NCBI GenBank assembly: GCA_003166025.1
Contig: PMWT01000124.1
Coordinates: 2,200-56,453 of the forward strand
DNA length: 54,254 nt
Direction: 5' to 3'
DNA from: Acidimicrobiaceae bacterium
GTDB lineage: Bacteria; Actinomycetota; Acidimicrobiia; Acidimicrobiales; Palsa-688
The notes beneath the pieces are model-generated. The model was given only the letters and a program-made list of their open reading frames with translations. It made no database searches and was not told the DNA's origin. This document shows, piece after piece, positions 1 to 7,650 of this stretch (positions are counted from its first letter, which is position 1; each line of letters begins with the position of its first letter). Both the position numbers and the translations under genes were made by a program.

Positions 1-62
1 GGGCATGCGGGCCATTGCGGGCACGCGGCGCTGGGCGGCACCGGGACCAGGCGGCTCGACCA

Positions 63-119
63 TTGTTTACGAATCCTTTCGGACCGGTCTTGACTCGAAT
101 CCTTCCGGCGCAATACGGT
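63..119 (+). promoter_or_regulatory. Putative promoter and operator half-match upstream of the epimerase operon
   Basis: TTGTTTACGA at 63-72 resembles the YTGTYNACAR palindrome found before other units in this window, with one mismatch. TTGACT (90-95) and TACGGT (114-119) are separated by 18 bp and could be the -35 and -10 of a promoter for the genes that begin at 185. This is pattern matching only; the operator match is weak. Confidence 0.3.
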
Positions 120-184
120 AGCGTTCCGGAAGTGCCGGGACAAGAGCACCGGCGCCCGTCCTGCGGTCAGAGGGGGATTTGGAA

Positions 185-856
185 GTGCTGGCCTTTGTGT
201 CTCTATGGTCCGCCGACCTGTTGGCGCTGGGTGAGGCCGTGGACCGCGTGGCCGAGGTGGCCGATGCCTTCCACATCGACGTGTTCGACGGGCACAATGC
301 CCCCGAACTGCTCTTTGGCCCTGACGTCGTGGCCGCTCTGCGTGGGCGCACGGACAAGCCGCTCGACGTCCATCTCAACGTCACCGACCCCGACTATTGG
401 CTCGGTCGCTTTGTCGACGCCGGCGCCGACATGGTGACCGTCCAAAGCGGGGCCAGCCCGGACATCCGGGCCACCCTCGGCCAGGTCCGCTCCCGGGGGG
501 CGCGCCCGTCGCTCGGCCTGGAGGTGCACGAGCCGGTGAGCCAGGCCGAGGCGTTGTTCGATGCCGTAGACCGGGTATTGCTGATGGGCACCGTCATCGG
601 CATAAAGGGCGTCGGCCTCGACCCGAGCACCCCTCAGCGGGTCTCGGCCCTCGTGGCCGCCCGGGCACGGCGGTTCGGAGCCGGCCTCGGGCCCATCATC
701 GTTGTGGACGGGGGCATCCGCGCCCACACCGTCGGGCCCCTCGCCGAGGCAGGGGCGGACGGGGTCGTGCCCGGGTCGCTCGTTTTCGCCAGTCCCGACC
801 CGGTGGCGCGGATATGCGAGCTCCACGCCCTAGAGCCGGCGGTCCTGACGCCATGA
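185..856 (+). CDS. Ribulose-phosphate 3-epimerase family protein
   Basis: A TIM-barrel epimerase of the RPE/AlsE family, which interconverts ketose phosphates at C3 in the cytoplasm. Visible are HIDVFDGH near residue 30, which carries the family's metal-binding His/Asp pair, then LLFGPDV, DVHLNVTDP and a C-terminal VVDGGIR phosphate-binding loop. Length (223 aa) is normal. I chose GTG 185 because AGGGGG (171-176) lies 8 nt upstream; the TTG at 179 is too close to it. The stop overlaps the ATG of the next gene, so the two are translationally coupled. Next to two polyol-type dehydrogenases, a pentitol/hexitol or allulose-type substrate is as likely as ribulose 5-phosphate. Confidence 0.85.
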   Translation: MLAFVSLWSADLLALGEAVDRVAEVADAFHIDVFDGHNAPELLFGPDVVAALRGRTDKPLDVHLNVTDPDYWLGRFVDAGADMVTVQSGASPDIRATLGQVRSRGARPSLGLEVHEPVSQAEALFDAVDRVLLMGTVIGIKGVGLDPSTPQRVSALVAARARRFGAGLGPIIVVDGGIRAHTVGPLAEAGADGVVPGSLVFASPDPVARICELHALEPAVLTP

Positions 857-1851
857 AGGCCGCCGTCGTCACCGCGCCCGGTGATTGGGCCGTCCTGGAC
901 GTCGCGGACCCGGTCCCCGGCCCCGGCGAAGTCGTGGTCGAGGTCGAGCGGTGCGGGATCTGCGGCACCGACTTGCACGTCGTCGATGGGGACGCGGGCT
1001 CGCTGGCCTATCCCGTCATCCCCGGTCACGAGTTCAGCGCCCATGTGGTGGCATTGGGGGCGGGGGTGACCCATCCGGCGCTGGGGACCTTCGTGGTGGT
1101 GGACCCGATGGTCTTTTGTGGTCACTGCGTGCAGTGCCGCAGCGGCTGGACCAACCTGTGCGTCACCGGCGGAGGCCTGGGCACAACGGCCGACGGGGCG
1201 TTCGCCCGCTACGTGAAGGTCCAGGCCAACCAATGCGAGCCCGTGCCCGAGAGCGTCCCCGCCGAATGGGCCCCCCTTACCGAGCCGCTCTCGTGCGTCT
1301 TGCACGCCCTCGACCGCATTGGACCGGTGCTGGGCACCGACACCCTTGTCATCGGCGCAGGGCCCGCAGGCCTCATGCTCACCCGCATGCTCTCTCTGGG
1401 CGGAGCGCGCGTCGACGTGGTCGAGCGGCGGCCTGAGCGCCTGCAGTCGGCGCCGGCGTTCGGGGCCGACCGGACGGCGACGAGCACCGACCAATTGGAC
1501 CGGGAGCGCGGTTGGGGGCTCGTGGTCGACGCCACCGGGAACGCCGCGGCCATCCAGGAGGGCCTGTCGCTCGTGCGCCGAGCCGGGACCTTCGCCGTGT
1601 TCGGCGTCTCCCATGCGGCCGCGAAGGTCGAGATTTCGCCTTACGACATCTTCAAGCGTGAGCTGACCATCGTCGGCTCCAATTCAGTCAGGCACAGCTT
1701 CGGTCGGGCCCTGCGTGCCCTGGCCGGTGGCCGGGTCCCAGGCGACAAGCTCCTTGACGAACCCGTCCCGCTGGGCGAGATCGCGACCGCTTTGCGCCGG
1801 ACCCGGGACGGGAGCGGGCTGAAAGCGACCGTCCTGCCCGGGACGGCTTGA
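853..1851 (+). CDS. Zinc-dependent alcohol/polyol dehydrogenase (MDR family)
   Basis: A 332-aa medium-chain dehydrogenase predicted to oxidise a secondary alcohol of a polyol or sugar with NAD(P). Catalytic-zinc motif CGICGTDLH begins at residue 34 and PGHE follows near residue 57. A four-cysteine structural-zinc lobe (CGHCVQC...C) and the Rossmann motif VIGAGPAGL are present. The ATG overlaps the epimerase stop (ATGA). A much longer in-frame ORF exists upstream, but it runs antisense-like through the epimerase and lacks homology, so I rejected it. The C-terminal SPYDIFKRELTI stretch is nearly repeated in the next gene, indicating that the pair are paralogues. Confidence 0.9.
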   Translation: MKAAVVTAPGDWAVLDVADPVPGPGEVVVEVERCGICGTDLHVVDGDAGSLAYPVIPGHEFSAHVVALGAGVTHPALGTFVVVDPMVFCGHCVQCRSGWTNLCVTGGGLGTTADGAFARYVKVQANQCEPVPESVPAEWAPLTEPLSCVLHALDRIGPVLGTDTLVIGAGPAGLMLTRMLSLGGARVDVVERRPERLQSAPAFGADRTATSTDQLDRERGWGLVVDATGNAAAIQEGLSLVRRAGTFAVFGVSHAAAKVEISPYDIFKRELTIVGSNSVRHSFGRALRALAGGRVPGDKLLDEPVPLGEIATALRRTRDGSGLKATVLPGTA

Positions 1852-1870
1852 CCACCACAGGGAGCCGGCC

Positions 1871-2890
1871 TTGCACGCTGTCGTATACGACCAGCCCCGC
1901 GAACTCCGTTTGGCCGAGATCGCCGACCCCGTCCCCGGCCCCGGGGAGGTGCGTCTGCGCGTCCTTGTCACGGGGGTGTGCGGCACCGATGTCCACCTGC
2001 ACGACGGGGAGTTCTTCCCGGTATACCCCCTTGTCCCGGGGCACGAGATCGTCGGGGAGGTCGACCTCCTCGGGGAGGGGGTAGTCGAGGTCGCGGCCGG
2101 TCAGGTGGTGGCCCTCGACAACATGCTCACGTGCGGGCTGTGCGATAACTGCCAGCGCGGGCGCCCGGCATTTTGCCGCCACCTCCGAGCGCTAGGGGTG
2201 ACCGACCCCGGTGGTTTCGCCGAGTACGTGGTGGCGCCGGCGGGCAAGTGCCACCCGGTGGACGACCTCGACCTGGACACCGCCGTCCTGGCCGAACCGG
2301 TGGCATGTGCCATGCACGGCCTCGATGTCCTCTCGTTACGGCCGGGCTCCGATGTGCTCCTGGTCGGCGCCGGGCCCAGCGGCCTCATCCTCACGCAGTT
2401 GCTCCGTAGCGGTGGCGCCGGACGCCTCACGGTCGCCGGGCCCACCCCGGCCAAACTTGAGCTGGCGCGTGCGTTCGGGGCCGACTACACGGTCCGTTTC
2501 GGCCGAGAGGACCCCGACCTCGCCGTGGCTGCGCTGCGCGAAATAGCCCCTGATGGTTTCGACGTCGTCATCGACGCCACCGGCGCGCTGGCCGCCCTGG
2601 AACGCGGCCTCGGGCTGCTGCGTGAGGGCGGCACACTGTTCGTCTACGGCATGGCGGAGAAACTGGCCCGGCTCCCCGTCAGCCCCTATGACGTGTTCCG
2701 TCGCGAGTTGACCATCAAAGGGTCGTTCGCACAGGCCTTCAGTTTCGACCGGGCCGTGCTGGCGCTACGCACTGGTCGAGTAAGGACCGGAGGGCTGATC
2801 ACCCACCGCTTCGGCCTGACGTCCTACGCGCAGGCCGTCCAAACCGTCCGCGGCGACCGCAGCTGCGTGAAAGCTGTTGTCGAGCTCTAA
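1871..2890 (+). CDS. Zinc-dependent alcohol/polyol dehydrogenase (MDR family), paralogue
   Basis: Second MDR dehydrogenase (339 aa) of a probable three-gene operon, 19 nt after its paralogue. It has CGTDVHLHDG, VPGHE, the structural-zinc lobe CGLCDNCQRG...C and VGAGPSGL for the nucleotide. TTG start at 1871 is supported by AGGGAG about 6 nt upstream. The shared ending SPYDVFRRELTIKGS suggests duplication followed by divergence, perhaps to act on different alcohols or successive oxidations of one polyol. Its TAA abuts, without a spare base, the stop of the convergent gene on the other strand. Confidence 0.9.
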   Translation: MHAVVYDQPRELRLAEIADPVPGPGEVRLRVLVTGVCGTDVHLHDGEFFPVYPLVPGHEIVGEVDLLGEGVVEVAAGQVVALDNMLTCGLCDNCQRGRPAFCRHLRALGVTDPGGFAEYVVAPAGKCHPVDDLDLDTAVLAEPVACAMHGLDVLSLRPGSDVLLVGAGPSGLILTQLLRSGGAGRLTVAGPTPAKLELARAFGADYTVRFGREDPDLAVAALREIAPDGFDVVIDATGALAALERGLGLLREGGTLFVYGMAEKLARLPVSPYDVFRRELTIKGSFAQAFSFDRAVLALRTGRVRTGGLITHRFGLTSYAQAVQTVRGDRSCVKAVVEL

Positions 2891-3715
2891 TTACCCGCGG
2901 ACCAGGCCTCCGACGCCTATGACGACCTCCTTACCCGCGGTCAGTACAAAGGTGCGGCCCTGCGGGTCAAGCCGGTGGTAGGTCTCCACAAAAATGGCGG
3001 GGTCGAGGGTGGCCCCTTCGCCGTAACCCTTGTCGCTCCATAACCCGTAGTGGAACGGCACCGCCAGGTGTGCCTTCTGCTGCCAGGCCAGCATGGCGGC
3101 TTCGTGGGCGTTCATGTTGCCTGCCGTGCCGTTGATGGCGATGAGCGACGCGCTCGTCCGCATCGTGTCGACAACAATCTCGTTGTCGTACTGCGTGTCG
3201 CCGCTGTGGTAAACGCTAACTCCGTCGTGCTCGACCACGTAGCCGACGGCGTCCGGGGCCGGCTCCGGCTCGAAGGGGTGCCTTGCGTAGACCGCTCGTA
3301 CCCTCAGGTCCCCGACCTCGACGATGTCGCCCCGCCGGACCGGGGTTGTCCGTTCGGCGGCCACGCCCTTGGAGACCACTTTGGCGACCGCCAGAGGAGG
3401 CCCGATAAACCGGGCCCTTTCGTGGCTCATGAACCCGCTGATCGAATCAGGGTCTAGGTGGTCCTCATGAGCGTGGCTCGCCACGAGGGCGTCGAGCGCG
3501 GCGACGGCCGGGTCGATGAGCGCGGGCACGGTACGGGCCTGTTGATAGGACCGAAGGACAGCATCGGACAAATAAGGGTCGATGCAGACCAATGTCCCTC
3601 CCGGCGACTTGACCACCAGTCCCGACTGGTAAAGCCACCACAAAGACACGGTCCCCGGTGCCACCACGGTCCCGAGTATGTCGTCCCACAGCTGGGTCGT
3701 AGCCGGTGCCGGCAT
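2891..3715 (-). CDS. MBL-fold metal-dependent hydrolase, UlaG/lactonase-like
   Basis: A 274-aa metallo-beta-lactamase-fold hydrolase related to L-ascorbate-6-phosphate lactonase (UlaG). Signature SHAHEDHLDP (HxHxDH) near residue 90, a later SGDTQYD metal ligand segment and a C-terminal HYG support the fold. ATG 3715 has AGGAG 5 nt upstream. It lies 70 nt downstream of the aldolase gene on the same strand, so the pair may be cotranscribed. In a sugar-acid cluster a sugar-lactone hydrolase role is reasonable, but UlaG-type proteins are used broadly and the substrate is unknown. Confidence 0.82.
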   Translation of the reverse strand: MPAPATTQLWDDILGTVVAPGTVSLWWLYQSGLVVKSPGGTLVCIDPYLSDAVLRSYQQARTVPALIDPAVAALDALVASHAHEDHLDPDSISGFMSHERARFIGPPLAVAKVVSKGVAAERTTPVRRGDIVEVGDLRVRAVYARHPFEPEPAPDAVGYVVEHDGVSVYHSGDTQYDNEIVVDTMRTSASLIAINGTAGNMNAHEAAMLAWQQKAHLAVPFHYGLWSDKGYGEGATLDPAIFVETYHRLDPQGRTFVLTAGKEVVIGVGGLVRG

Positions 3716-3761
3716 CTTTCTCCTATTCGGTAGGTCTTGGCCCGGGTTTAGTCCGGGCCCG

Positions 3762-3799
3762 GGGTTTCAGTACGGGGCGGGGGTTTCAGTACGGGGCGG
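3762..3799. repeat. Tandem 19-bp duplication across an aldolase stop codon
   Basis: Two exact head-to-tail copies of a 19-bp unit (gggtttcagtacggggcgg) at 3762-3780 and 3781-3799. The aldolase stop codon lies in the second copy, so the other copy holds a duplicated C-terminal codon block just downstream of the stop. Probably a slippage event. Confidence 0.85.
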
Positions 3800-4670
3800 G
3801 GGGGACGAAGTCCGCAGGCAAGCCCTCGCCGCCACGGTGGGCCCGGACGCCGGGCTGAGCGGTGAGCCCGCCCAGGACGGATCTCATCCGAGCACCCTGT
3901 TCAGTGAACCAGTTGTGCAGGATCCCAACGTCGTGACCAACACAGAAATGGCGCACACCCAGCTCCAGGTAGTACTCGACGCTGCCGGCATCGGCTATTT
4001 CGGCGCGAGGTGTGACACCGTGGCGGAACGCGGAGGCGATCACTTCCCTTTCGGCTTGGCGGATCTGTTCGGCGTCATCGACGCGCGACAGGCCCATGCT
4101 CATGGCGTAATCGGCCGGCCCGAACTGCACCATGTCGATGCCGGGGACATCGAGGATGGCGTCCAGATCCTCGACCGCCTGCCTTTTCTCGATCATGAGG
4201 GCCACCACTGACGAGGCCAGGGCGTCGATCCAGCCCGGGGAACCGACATGCAGGATGGTACGGGCGTCCCGGCGCAGGCCGACCCCGTGAAGGCCGGCGT
4301 GAAGGGGGTGCTCGGGCCGTACCGAACGGACGCACTGACGGGCGTCCTCCACCGTGCGGACGTCGGCGAACAGTACGTTTTGTAACCCTGACCCAATTGC
4401 TCGCATGGCCAGATGACCGCGCGTGTCCTGTTCGATCTTGATCATGCCGCTGAAGTCCGGGAAGAGCTCTATGGCCCGGCCCAGGTTGTCGAGGTCGTGC
4501 ATGGTCCACGGCGCGTACTCGGCCACGAACTCGACATAGTCGAACTGACCGGTCTGACCCACGAGCTCGGTGATGGTGGGCCACGTCGACATCAGGTGCG
4601 TACCGAGGCTCGGCAAACCCTGGTCGAGGAGCTCACGTAGGCGGTTCTTACGCAAAGGGTAGAGGTCCAC
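3786..4670 (-). CDS. HpcH/HpaI family aldolase
   Basis: A 294-aa class II pyruvate-type aldolase of the HpcH/HpaI/CitE superfamily, which cleaves 2-keto-4-hydroxy acids to pyruvate and an aldehyde. The family blocks are FDYVEFVAEY, MIKIEQDTRG, MIEKRQAVEDLDAIL and FGPADYAMSMG. The first block departs from the common DMEH form, suggesting a divergent subfamily. GTG 4670 has GGGAG upstream. It is divergent from the E1-beta gene, with a palindrome between them, and precedes the UlaG-like gene. A 2-keto-3-deoxy sugar acid is a likely substrate, by inference from context. Confidence 0.85.
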   Translation of the reverse strand: MDLYPLRKNRLRELLDQGLPSLGTHLMSTWPTITELVGQTGQFDYVEFVAEYAPWTMHDLDNLGRAIELFPDFSGMIKIEQDTRGHLAMRAIGSGLQNVLFADVRTVEDARQCVRSVRPEHPLHAGLHGVGLRRDARTILHVGSPGWIDALASSVVALMIEKRQAVEDLDAILDVPGIDMVQFGPADYAMSMGLSRVDDAEQIRQAEREVIASAFRHGVTPRAEIADAGSVEYYLELGVRHFCVGHDVGILHNWFTEQGARMRSVLGGLTAQPGVRAHRGGEGLPADFVPPAPY

Positions 4671-4691
4671 GGCTTCTCCCGGTCGCGTTCC

Positions 4692-4729
4692 AAGCTAACC
4701 TGATAGGCAGTGGTCGTCAACAATTGACA
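4692..4729 (-). promoter_or_regulatory. Palindrome overlapping divergent promoters of aldolase and E1-beta genes
   Basis: GTCAA-CAA-TTGAC at 4716-4728 is a perfect 5-bp-arm inverted repeat. On the minus strand TTGACG (4715-4720) sits 17 bp from TAGCTT (4692-4697), a good promoter for the aldolase gene. On the plus strand TTGACA (4724-4729) could be the -35 for E1-beta, though its -10 is unclear. The palindrome covers both -35 elements, the expected place for a shared repressor site, and matches the YTGTYNACAR theme with one mismatch. Confidence 0.5.
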
Positions 4730-4784
4730 AGAGGCTCTTGGCGCGGCACACAATGGTGCTGGATGATGGCGTTGCCAAGGAAAC

Positions 4785-5789
4785 ATGAAAGGTGCCGCGC
4801 TCGTGCCCGATGAGATGACGTACTCAGCCGGCTTTGCCTCAGGCGTGGCCGAAGAGATGGCAACCAACCCCGACATCTTCGTCATCGGCACCGACCTTGT
4901 TCACCGCGGTGGCCACTGGGCGCAGATAAAGGGCCTCGTCGATGTAGTCGGGCCGGGAAGGGTCTTCGACGCGCCGATCTCCGAGGCGGCCATGGTCGCC
5001 ACGGGAGTCGGTGCCGCCATGGCCGGTATGCACCCGATCGTCGACCTGAACTTCATCGACTTCGCTTTCGGGGCCATGGACGAAATCGCCAATCAAGCAG
5101 CCAAGATCCCGTTCATGCTCGGGCGGCCTGTCCCCTTGGTGATCCGGGCGACGGCCGGCATCGCCCACGGCGGGCCACAGCACAACAACAGCCTCGAGTC
5201 GTTCTTCATGCACCTTCCCGGTATCAGCTTGCTCGTACCCGCCTTCCCCTACGACGTGAAAGGTCTAATTAAGACCGCCCTCCGGACGCCTGAGCCTGTG
5301 ATCTTTTTGATGCACAAGCGCCTGACCGGCACGAGAGGCCCGGTTGGCGGCCCGGACGAGCTTGTCCCGTTCGGGCGGGCCAATGTCCTACATCCCGGTA
5401 CGGACTGCACGATAATCACCTACGGCGGCGCGGTGGCCAAAGCGCTGGCCGCCATGGAAAGCCTCGCCGAGGACGGTACCAGCGCCGAGGTGATCGACCT
5501 GAGGACTCTCGCCCCCCTCGACGTGGAGGCCTGTGTCGCCTCGGTGAAAAAGACAGGTCATGCCGTGGTAGTCGACGAAGCGCCGAAGTTTGGGGGGCCG
5601 GCAGCCGAGGTGGCGGCGGCTATACAAGAGCTCGCCTTCGAGTACCTCGATGCCCCGGTTGGTCGTGTCGGCGCCCTAATAACCCCGATACCCGAGAACA
5701 CTCCCTTGCTCGATAAGGTACTGCCCAGCCTGGCCGACGTCGTCCAAGCGGTGCGGCGCACGTTCACCGCCTTCGAAGAACCCGCTTAG
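4785..5789 (+). CDS. 2-oxoacid/acetoin dehydrogenase E1 component, beta subunit
   Basis: A 334-aa transketolase-like beta subunit of a thiamin-diphosphate E1 enzyme (pyruvate, branched-chain or acetoin dehydrogenase type). N-terminal pyrimidine-binding region with PISEAAMVATGVGAAMAG near residue 67, DFAFGAMDEIANQAAK, and the C-terminal domain with ITYGGAVAKALAAM and VIDLRTLAPLD. ATG 4785 has AAGGA just upstream. Its partner alpha subunit and E2 are about 11 kb away (15-17 kb) in another unit, which is unusual because E1-alpha and E1-beta are normally adjacent. No E3 gene is in the window. Confidence 0.92.
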   Translation: MKGAALVPDEMTYSAGFASGVAEEMATNPDIFVIGTDLVHRGGHWAQIKGLVDVVGPGRVFDAPISEAAMVATGVGAAMAGMHPIVDLNFIDFAFGAMDEIANQAAKIPFMLGRPVPLVIRATAGIAHGGPQHNNSLESFFMHLPGISLLVPAFPYDVKGLIKTALRTPEPVIFLMHKRLTGTRGPVGGPDELVPFGRANVLHPGTDCTIITYGGAVAKALAAMESLAEDGTSAEVIDLRTLAPLDVEACVASVKKTGHAVVVDEAPKFGGPAAEVAAAIQELAFEYLDAPVGRVGALITPIPENTPLLDKVLPSLADVVQAVRRTFTAFEEPA

Positions 5790-5873
5790 CCAGGGCAGGG
5801 CCCCCACGTGGAGGCGTTCTGCGCGCCCGTGGAACAAGAACTGGGGCCAGTCGGGGCCCTGGTCACCAACAGC

Positions 5874-6674
5874 TCAGCTGTGGCGCACTGTGCTGGCCAC
5901 ATTGCAAATAAGGTTGCCCCCGTCCACTGGCAAGGCCAGGCCCGTAACCATGGCGGACGCCGACGAGAGCAGGAAACAAACGGGGCCGACCATGTCCTCA
6001 GCTGTCACCAACCGGTTCATGGGCACCCCGTTCAGGAACTTGAAGCCAAGGGTCTCCCCGTCGAGCGAGACGTCTTCCATCCAGGTGCGCATGGCCGGGG
6101 CGTCAACCTGCGAAGGCTGGATGGCGTTGACCCGGATCCCGAAATGGCCCCACTCCAAAGCTAGCTCCCGGGTGAAGTGCAGGACGCCCGCTTTGCTGAT
6201 GCTATAGACAAAGTTGCCGCGGCCCATCGCCGTGCTCCCACAGGTAGAGCTGGTGTTGACTATCCGGCCGGCGATCTTCTTGTCGATCATCTGGCGGCCC
6301 ACAGCCTGGGCCATAAGGAAGTAACCGGTGAGGTTGAGACGCAGGACCGCCGACCATTCGTCTAGGCCCAGGTCCTCAGGCAGGGTATGAGAGCCGGTGC
6401 CGGCATTGTTGAAGAGCATCTCCACGGAGCCGAAGCGGCCGCATACGTCCGACACCAGGTCCGTGACTTGCGAGGGCTCCCGTACGTCGGCGACCGCCAC
6501 CATGACCCGTTCGGCCGGCAGTTCGGCGGCCAAGGCCGCCAAGGCGTCGCCGTTTACGTCGACCAGAGCCACTCGGGCGCCGCTGGCAACCAACCCCCGG
6601 CTCACGGCTGAGCCGATGCCCCCGGCTGCCCCGGTCACGATGGCCGTCTCGTTGTCGAACTGAAAATTGATCAT
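5874..6674 (-). CDS. Short-chain dehydrogenase/reductase (SDR)
   Basis: A 266-aa classical SDR. TGAAGGIG cofactor motif starts near residue 15, the DVN acidic position after beta-2 favours NAD(H), and NNAG, NTSS and the catalytic YSISK are all present. It lies 64 nt downstream of the aldolase gene on the same strand and has AAGGAG before ATG 6674. In oxidative deoxysugar pathways an SDR oxidises the free sugar or the 2-keto-3-deoxy acid; either could apply here, but specificity is not visible. Confidence 0.9.
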   Translation of the reverse strand: MINFQFDNETAIVTGAAGGIGSAVSRGLVASGARVALVDVNGDALAALAAELPAERVMVAVADVREPSQVTDLVSDVCGRFGSVEMLFNNAGTGSHTLPEDLGLDEWSAVLRLNLTGYFLMAQAVGRQMIDKKIAGRIVNTSSTCGSTAMGRGNFVYSISKAGVLHFTRELALEWGHFGIRVNAIQPSQVDAPAMRTWMEDVSLDGETLGFKFLNGVPMNRLVTAEDMVGPVCFLLSSASAMVTGLALPVDGGNLICNVASTVRHS

Positions 6675-6738
6675 CTTGGGCTCCTTATAGCGCTCAGGCC
6701 GGATTTCCGGCCTTCATCGACAAATTAAAGGCTTGCTC

Positions 6739-7545
6739 TCAGCCGCCGGTCGAAGTGGTCGAGGGCCTTGTCGTCCGCTCTGCCCCCTTGTTGAGGATCT
6801 TCAGAGTCTCCACTGCGCCCTGCTGGGCCAGGTGGGTGTCCGAGGTTACATTGACCAACTGGAAACCTTCGCTCGCCCACTGAACAGCATCATCGGGGTC
6901 GGCGGTGTGGGCCACCGGGATTTTCCCGTGCCGGCGGCAGGCATCCAGCACCTTTTGGCAGAGGTCATGGAGCACGGGGTTGGTTACCCGCCAACTCAGA
7001 CCACCTCCGTGGGACAGGGATAGGTCCTGGGGCCCAATGTAGGCACCGTCAACGTCTTTCACCGCCAAGATGGCGTCGAGGTTGTCCATGGCCTGGCGGG
7101 TCTCGATCTGTACCAGGCAAAGCGCCCTGCGGTCGCCCTCCTCAGGCGAGTAGTCCGGATCGGTCATCGCCACTCGCCAAGGGCCCCAGCTCCGGTCGCC
7201 TCTGGGAGGGTAACGAAAACAGCGGGAGATCTTTTCTGCTTCGTCAGCCGTCTCCAGCATGGGGATTATCACCCCTTCAACGCCGGCGTCGAGAGCAGCC
7301 ATGATCGCTCCGAACTGGGTTTTCCAGGGCGCCCGGAGGAAGGGTGCGCTCTGGCCCAAGGAGATCGCCTGGACCATTCCCAGCAGCTCTGACGATGAGT
7401 TGAGCGGTGAGTGCTGCATGTCGATGACCAGCCAGTCGAACCCAGAACGGCTCAGCATCTCGGCCATGAGCGGGCTACCGGCACTTAGGAACGCTCCCCA
7501 GAGCGGCGCCTCTCCCCGTTCGATCCTCTCCCGCATGAAGGTCAC
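6739..7545 (-). CDS. HpcH/HpaI family aldolase, canonical type
   Basis: A 268-aa aldolase with standard family blocks: GFDWLVIDMQHSPLN, VQIETRQAMDNLDAIL (metal-binding Glu) and IGPQDLSLSHG (metal-binding Asp). It is closer to 4-hydroxy-2-oxoheptanedioate or 2-keto-3-deoxy-rhamnonate aldolases than the copy at 3.8-4.7 kb. GTG 7545 is preferred because AAGGAG ends about 5-7 nt upstream; a longer frame to 7638 would run through a palindromic regulatory region. Likely cotranscribed with the SDR. The product would be pyruvate plus an aldehyde that the upstream aldehyde dehydrogenase could oxidise. Confidence 0.88.
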   Translation of the reverse strand: MTFMRERIERGEAPLWGAFLSAGSPLMAEMLSRSGFDWLVIDMQHSPLNSSSELLGMVQAISLGQSAPFLRAPWKTQFGAIMAALDAGVEGVIIPMLETADEAEKISRCFRYPPRGDRSWGPWRVAMTDPDYSPEEGDRRALCLVQIETRQAMDNLDAILAVKDVDGAYIGPQDLSLSHGGGLSWRVTNPVLHDLCQKVLDACRRHGKIPVAHTADPDDAVQWASEGFQLVNVTSDTHLAQQGAVETLKILNKGAERTTRPSTTSTGG

Positions 7546-7613
7546 GCGACTTCTCCTTTTACAAACGGTTGGCCTGGCTCTGCCGGCCCCGGACGTCGTG
7601 GTGGCTCGGTGGG

Positions 7614-7639
7614 ATTGTTTACCATCGACAATATACAAT
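7614..7639 (-). promoter_or_regulatory. Operator-like cluster upstream of aldolase gene
   Basis: TTGTTTACCA (7615-7624) resembles the window-wide YTGTYNACAR motif. ATTGT at 7614-7618 is matched by inverted ACAAT at 7628-7632 and again at 7635-7639, giving overlapping half-sites. The stretch is locally AT-rich and lies 69 bp upstream of the chosen aldolase start. Confidence 0.45.
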
Positions 7640-7650
7640 ATGCGAGGCGT

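Noticed and set aside
3-170. ORFs on both strands at the left edge
   Set aside because: No homology and no ribosome site; the stretch looks like a promoter region.
397-852. Long upstream extension of the first zinc dehydrogenase frame
   Set aside because: It overlaps the epimerase gene in another frame, has Arg/Pro/Gly-rich shadow composition and no homology; ATG 853 gives a normal protein.
634-1614. Large minus-strand ORF opposite the dehydrogenase genes
   Set aside because: Typical antisense shadow of a GC-rich gene with no domain blocks or ribosome site.
2888-2893. Back-to-back stop codons of convergent genes
   Set aside because: Curious packing, but expected occasionally in compact genomes; no functional claim is possible.
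5791-5862. Distant inverted GC-rich segments between E1-beta and the SDR gene
   Set aside because: Arms are far apart and short; not convincing as a terminator.
7546-7638. Upstream extension of the second aldolase
   Set aside because: Would translate through an AT-rich palindromic region; GTG 7545 has a strong ribosome site.
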